From Glaciecola sp964195425 (GTDB lineage Bacteria; Pseudomonadota; Gammaproteobacteria; Enterobacterales; Alteromonadaceae), in contig CAXMOM010000053.1 of NCBI GenBank assembly GCA_964195425.1, positions 1-64,000 on the forward strand: a stretch of DNA of 64,000 nt. Direction: 5' to 3'. How positions within the stretch are numbered: position 1 is the first letter of the stretch; each line of letters opens with the position of its first letter. Shown here one piece after another: positions 60,194 through 64,000 of the stretch. A program made the position numbers and the translations under genes. The notes under the pieces are model-generated. The model saw nothing but the letters and a program-made list of their open reading frames with translations, ran no database searches and was not told the DNA's origin.

Positions 60194-60743
60194 AAGCGGT
60201 TAAGTTAGGCGCTATTTCTCGCTGAGGGGCTTTGCCTACTTTTTCTAGCATAACGGCGCCAGTACTTAGCATCACCGATAAAATGTAGTCTTCTTCGTCG
60301 GTCAGCGCAAAAAATAAGGTTTCGTCTTGTTTAAGGCGTCTTTTCATTAACACGTGGGCAATCAGATTCTTTTGTAAACGATCAAAGTCTTCCTCGTTCC
60401 AAACCTGTAATATCGTGAGATTGCCATGCTCTGCGCTAGCGTTGAGATCGTGTGAATAATAACGACAAAATAGCTGCTGTAATTCAATTGGAATGATTAT
60501 ATCTAGTGCTTCTTCTAGGTTTGCTAAAGATTCACTTTGTTGGCGTAAAAAAGGTTTCCAGGGTACTTCGTCACCGTCCTCGTTGTCTTCACTTTTAGCT
60601 ATTTCAAAGCAAGGGCTTATCCAATCCTTGTCAAAATAGGTAACTAACCCCATATTGTCTTTAGTGGAACAATCGATATATGATTGTACGAAGGCATCGA
60701 ACGCTTCTATAAATGGGTTTGTTAAAACTACTTGTGATGACAT
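60150..60743 (-). CDS. syd: SecY-interacting protein Syd
   Basis: A 197-residue cytosolic protein that interacts with SecY and is proposed to check assembly of the translocon. VPWKPFLRQQ near residue 64, the IPIELQQLFCRYYS segment near 92, and GNLTILQVWNEEDFDRLQKNLIAHVLMKRRLKQ near 113 are typical of Syd. Neighbouring queF and the nearby csrB-like RNA agree with the E. coli location. The C-terminus is longer than in E. coli and overlaps the convergent gene. Confidence 0.92.
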   Translation of the reverse strand: MSSQVVLTNPFIEAFDAFVQSYIDCSTKDNMGLVTYFDKDWISPCFEIAKSEDNEDGDEVPWKPFLRQQSESLANLEEALDIIIPIELQQLFCRYYSHDLNASAEHGNLTILQVWNEEDFDRLQKNLIAHVLMKRRLKQDETLFFALTDEEDYILSVMLSTGAVMLEKVGKAPQREIAPNLTAFMVGLKSAPECVSL

Positions 60744-60922
60744 ATGGTATTTCCTAGCGGACTAAAAACAAGTGAAGTATAGCGCCTATACTTATAAAGC
60801 GATGCTTTGCTAATATGCTGTATTAAGAGCCTGTATCGCACGCCCAGTTTATACTTACGCAAGCTATCTGTCGATCATGCGTAAATTTGCGATTATAATG
60901 CACAGCGCACACTATTTTATAA

Positions 60923-61768
60923 ATGGAGAAAAGATTGGATCATTTAGTACTTGGCAAAATTACCGATTATGCACAGCATTACGACGCCAGTTTATTGCAA
61001 GGAGTGCCTCGCAGTTTAAGCAGAGACTCCATTAATTTACCATCGGTGCTGCCATTTACCGGTACCGACACTTGGAATGCATATGAAGTGTCTTGGCTCA
61101 ATGCTAAAGGTAAGCCAGTTGTGGCAATTTTGCAGTGCGATGTGCCTATAAATTCTGAAAATTTGATTGAGTCAAAGTCGTTTAAACTATATTTAAATAG
61201 TTTTAATCAAACCAGATTTGAAAGCAAAGAGGAAGTGCTTAGGCTGCTGCAGCAAGATTTATCTGCCTGTGCTGGACGTCCTGTTGAGCTTATCTTAGTA
61301 AATTCATCAGAGTTTGCCAGCATTGCGATTGGCGATTTGCCCAGCCGGATCGATAAAGCATATCCCGCCACCGTCATTGACGATTTAGACATTACGATTG
61401 ATGACTACAATTTGTCGGCTGCATCGTTAGTAACCAGTAATCTAGAGGTCAGCGAAACCTTAATTAGTCATTTGTTAAAATCTAACTGCTTAATCACCAA
61501 TCAACCTGATTGGGGAAGTATACAAATTAAGTATTCTGGCAAACAGTTAGACAAAGAAAGTGTGTTGCGTTATTTGATATCGTTTCGACAACACAATGAG
61601 TTTCATGAACAATGCGTAGAGCGTATTTTTTACGATATCCTGACCCACTGTAAACCCAAAAAGCTTAGTGTGTGTGCCCGATACACTCGCCGAGGCGGCT
61701 TAGATATCAATCCCTTTAGAACGAATTTTGAAGCGCCATACGATAATGTTCGCTTGGCTAGACAATAG
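60923..61768 (+). CDS. queF: NADPH-dependent 7-cyano-7-deazaguanine reductase
   Basis: A 281-residue long-type QueF that reduces preQ0 to preQ1 in queuosine tRNA-base synthesis. Visible are YDASLLQGVPRSLSR near residue 19, the NADPH-site ESKSFKLYLNSFNQTRF near 83, and the active-site cysteine in LKSNCLITNQPDWGS near 190. RQHNEFHEQCVERIF and YTRRGGLDINPFR follow near the end. ATG 60923 is used; a TTG four codons later with GGAG six bases upstream is an alternative. No preQ1 riboswitch was seen upstream. Confidence 0.95.
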   Translation: MEKRLDHLVLGKITDYAQHYDASLLQGVPRSLSRDSINLPSVLPFTGTDTWNAYEVSWLNAKGKPVVAILQCDVPINSENLIESKSFKLYLNSFNQTRFESKEEVLRLLQQDLSACAGRPVELILVNSSEFASIAIGDLPSRIDKAYPATVIDDLDITIDDYNLSAASLVTSNLEVSETLISHLLKSNCLITNQPDWGSIQIKYSGKQLDKESVLRYLISFRQHNEFHEQCVERIFYDILTHCKPKKLSVCARYTRRGGLDINPFRTNFEAPYDNVRLARQ

Positions 61769-61798
61769 TAGGCGAGCGCAAACAATAAGTTGCGCTGA

Positions 61799-61940
61799 AT
61801 AACAAAGCGCCGAATTATTGGCTTAAGTGAATTTGGTAAACAAGCCAATATTGGCGAAGCCTTTGAATCTGCCGATAAGATACTATACAAGGCCAAAATA
61901 GCGGACGTAACAAAACCTGCAGTGACGATAATAGCTAAAT
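61799..61940 (+). pseudogene. Remnant of a GGDEF-domain C-terminus
   Basis: An open stretch without a start codon, between stops at 61796-61798 and 61938-61940, reads RRIIGLSEFG, then IGEAFESADKILYKAK. The latter is the typical end of a GGDEF domain (xxADxALYxAK). The GGDEF motif and everything before it are gone, and the tail after KAK is unlike the usual QAGRN. It is a scar of a lost cyclase gene between queF and ppnN. Confidence 0.55.
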
Positions 61941-62020
61941 AAGCTTTCGACAACAGTCGTTTTCGTAGTCATGATAAATGTAAGGCGCTCGCGACAAACA
62001 CATTAAAACAAGGATCTTAA

Positions 62021-63400
62021 ATGACCACTACAATACGACTTAATCCTGTAGGCTGGATGTCTCAATTATCCCAGCTTGAAATGAATTTGCTGGAACAATC
62101 TACTACCGACGACATGTATCAAATCTTTAGAAACTGTTGTTTGGCGGTGTTAAATTCAGGTGTTGAACAAGATGACGCTGAAGCACTTTTCGAAACCTAC
62201 AAAGATTTTGAAGTGAAGTTAGTGCGTAAAGAACGCGGCGTAAAAATAGAGCTAGTGAATCCGCCGCAAAGCGCCTTTGTAGATGGCAAGCTTATAACCG
62301 GGGTGCACGAACATATTTTTGCCGTACTGCGTGATATGTTGTACATGAGCAGCAAACACAATGCTCAGTTTGACTCTTCCAAGCAAAGAATTCGCACGCC
62401 TACCGAAGCTAACATTACCACCCATGTGGTATTTGATATGCTGCGCCATGCTGATGCATTGGGCAGTATTGAACCCGCTAACATGATTGTATGTTGGGGT
62501 GGGCATTCAATTGTAAGCGAAGAGTATAAGTACACCAAAGAAGTAGGTTACGAGCTTGGCTTGCGCGGCATGAACATTTGCACCGGCTGCGGTCCTGGCG
62601 CAATGAAAGGCCCCATGAAAGGAGCTGCAATTGGCCATGCAAAGCAAAGAATTAAAACCGGCCGATATTTAGGGATTACCGAACCCAGTATTATTGCAGC
62701 CGAGCCTCCCAATGCGATTGTAAATGAACTTATTATTATGCCCGACATTGAAAAACGCTTAGAGGCATTTGTACGAATTTCACAAGGCATTGTGATATTT
62801 CCAGGAGGAGTGGGCACCGCCGAAGAATTACTGTATTTACTCGGCTTATTGCTTGATGAGAAAAATCAAAGCCAACAAATCCCGCTTATTTTGACTGGCC
62901 CAGCAAGTCGTAAGGCCTACTTTGAAGCTATTGATGATTTTGTGGGTGCGACGCTTGGTAAAAAAGCGCAAAGCAAGTACCAAATTATTACCGGTGACGC
63001 GAGCCAAGTCGCTAGCGGTTTGCGCAGTGCGCAAAAAGACGTGTTGGACTATAGGCGTTCTATGGGCGATTCATATAACTTCAACTGGACTTTGCACATA
63101 CCCGAGGATTTTCAACAGACCTTCATTCCTAATCATGAATCTATGAAAGCGCTAAATTTGGGACTAGATCAGCCAATTTCATCGTTAGCGGCTAACTTAA
63201 GAAAGTGCTTCTCAGGGATTGTGGCAGGTAATGTAAAGGCCGAGGGTATTGAAGAAATTAGACTACACGGCCCATTTGAATTAACGGGTGATGCTTCGCT
63301 AATGGCAAAAATGGATATTTTGCTTGCTTCATTTGTAGAGCAAGGGCGAATGAAACTGAATGGGGCCCCGTACGAGCCTTGTTATGTTGTTAGTGTTTAA
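62021..63400 (+). CDS. ppnN: Pyrimidine/purine-5'-nucleotide nucleosidase
   Basis: A 459-residue LOG-family enzyme, homologue of E. coli PpnN (YgdH), that cleaves nucleoside monophosphates to base and ribose-5-phosphate and is known to be stimulated by ppGpp. The Rossmann core shows CWGGHSIVSEEYKYTKEVGYELGLRG near residue 165, GCGPGAMKGPMKGA near 190, and the active-site PGGVGTAEELLYLLG near 265. N- and C-terminal extensions are as in E. coli. The ATG at 62021 has a weak AGGAT site. It is followed by a strong terminator. Confidence 0.95.
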   Translation: MTTTIRLNPVGWMSQLSQLEMNLLEQSTTDDMYQIFRNCCLAVLNSGVEQDDAEALFETYKDFEVKLVRKERGVKIELVNPPQSAFVDGKLITGVHEHIFAVLRDMLYMSSKHNAQFDSSKQRIRTPTEANITTHVVFDMLRHADALGSIEPANMIVCWGGHSIVSEEYKYTKEVGYELGLRGMNICTGCGPGAMKGPMKGAAIGHAKQRIKTGRYLGITEPSIIAAEPPNAIVNELIIMPDIEKRLEAFVRISQGIVIFPGGVGTAEELLYLLGLLLDEKNQSQQIPLILTGPASRKAYFEAIDDFVGATLGKKAQSKYQIITGDASQVASGLRSAQKDVLDYRRSMGDSYNFNWTLHIPEDFQQTFIPNHESMKALNLGLDQPISSLAANLRKCFSGIVAGNVKAEGIEEIRLHGPFELTGDASLMAKMDILLASFVEQGRMKLNGAPYEPCYVVSV

Positions 63401-63488
63401 GCTGCTTAACTAGTGACATTTCACTTCAACTCATCACCTCAGTCGTTTTAGACGGCTTTACATTCATAATTAGCATTAGCAAACACTT

Positions 63489-63515
63489 AAAAGCCTTCGC
63501 AATGAAGGCTTTTTT
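63489..63515 (+). terminator. Intrinsic terminator after ppnN
   Basis: AAAAGCCTTC and GAAGGCTTTT pair around GCAAT, followed by further T. The A-rich left arm means it may also stop transcription from the minus-strand gene at 63534-63749. Confidence 0.85.
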
Positions 63516-63533
63516 ATAAGCCAACACAATGTA

Positions 63534-63749
63534 TTAACATTCTGTACCGCTGTGACTACTCGCTAAATCGTCCAGATCGGAACATGTATAGTCAAATCCT
63601 CGTCCGTCGAATTCATAGCTAACCTTCACCATACTAGATTTTGCAAAGAGCTTCGCTTTTACAGCTTGTTTATCCCAATGCTGCAGCTCGTTTATAAAAC
63701 GATTAGCTTGGGTATGAGACTCAAATTGGTAGGTAATATCTGTAATCAT
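63534..63749 (-). CDS. Small hypothetical protein (71 residues)
   Basis: A soluble protein beginning MITDITYQFESHTQANRFINEL, then an apparent beta-alpha-beta pattern (AVKAKLFAKSSMVKVSYEF) and an acidic C-terminus with two cysteines (YTCSDLDDLASSHSGTEC). I recognise no family. It ends 19 bp from the shared hairpin. The ribosome site is weak. Balanced composition and predicted secondary structure favour a real gene. Confidence 0.55.
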   Translation of the reverse strand: MITDITYQFESHTQANRFINELQHWDKQAVKAKLFAKSSMVKVSYEFDGRGFDYTCSDLDDLASSHSGTEC

Positions 63750-63941
63750 TACAACTTGTCATTTATCAGTTAATTTACGATTGGGTATATGCTCAACTTT
63801 TGCATAGATTTTTGTATAGCTTTTTTTCATGGGGTAATTCTGTACTAAAAGCCAAGTATTAGAAAGCCATTTTCTTATGTAGTCTTGGTAACAGTGCAAA
63901 TTAGCACTTACAAAATAAATTACTTTATAAGGATATACAAA

Positions 63942-64000
63942 ATGAAATTACCAAATTGGATGATGTTATGTGCCTTGCTTGTTGGTGGAGTTGGTCAATA
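63942..64000 (+). CDS. 5' end of an exported protein, cut by the window edge
   Basis: ATG 63942 follows AAGGATATACAAA, a good ribosome site. The 19 visible codons begin MKLPNWMMLCALLVGGVGQ, which looks like a signal peptide with a short basic start and a hydrophobic core. The frame is open to the edge, so product and family cannot be named. Confidence 0.5.
   Translation, partial: MKLPNWMMLCALLVGGVGQ

Noticed and set aside
60744..60922. preQ1 riboswitch before queF
   Set aside because: No preQ1-I type hairpin with an A-rich tail, or preQ1-II/III element, could be found in the 180-bp gap.
1..64000. tRNA, rRNA, CRISPR arrays or prophage genes
   Set aside because: No cloverleaf with a T-loop consensus, no repeat-spacer pattern and no phage structural or integrase gene was recognised in reading both strands.

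Overview
The window reads as a chromosomal segment of a moderately AT-rich marine gammaproteobacterium, most likely of the order Alteromonadales (Alteromonas/Glaciecola-like). This rests on protein resemblance (DUF3718, DUF3192, DUF3301, DUF3549 families), on E. coli-like but rearranged synteny, and on a Csr regulatory RNA of the gammaproteobacterial type. No rRNA, tRNA, CRISPR array or intact insertion sequence was seen. All identities come from reading the sequence; no database search was run.

Layout. (1) 1-15530: a decayed IS30-type transposase end, a long leader, a small unknown helical protein, then a complete 13-gene complex I operon nuoA-B-CD-E-F-G-H-I-J-K-L-M-N with fused nuoCD and mostly overlapping genes. 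(2) 15531-28425: smrA, a DUF3718 exported protein, purL and mltF divergently arranged, an unannotated small basic ORF behind a foldable leader, tadA, a PspB-like protein, a DUF3224 protein, a CPA2 cation/proton antiporter and a single-GGDEF diguanylate cyclase. (3) 28444-29503: a wrecked PAS-EAL phosphodiesterase pseudogene lying tail to tail with that cyclase. (4) 29545-50396, minus strand: yceH, then the conserved envelope/macromolecule cluster, in transcription order rpsB-tsf-pyrH-frr-uppS-cdsA-dxr-rseP-bamA-skp-fabZ-lpxA-lpxB-rnhB-dnaE-accA-tilS. The usual lpxD between skp and fabZ is absent and is replaced by a terminator. (5) 50783-54770: map-glnD-thioesterase on the plus strand. (6) 54798-63400: yqcA, truC, DUF3549, DUF3301, a CsrB-like RNA, a GNAT acetyltransferase, a DUF3192 lipoprotein, a putative DNA-binding protein, syd, queF and ppnN. 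This matches the E. coli yqcA-truC-csrB-syd-queF neighbourhood. (7) The right edge holds a small hypothetical gene and the start of a truncated exported protein.

The strongest non-coding discovery is a CsrB/RsmZ-family sponge RNA on the minus strand (about 57785-58100). It has about 21 GGA motifs, a strong terminator, and a perfect GacA/UvrY box (TGTAAG-N6-CTTACA) about 180 bp upstream of its predicted start. Other points of interest are the missing lpxD, the complex I operon beside an IS30 scar, a GGDEF remnant after queF, a structured leader before a 50-residue basic ORF, and a compact GC-rich RNA-like element before smrA.
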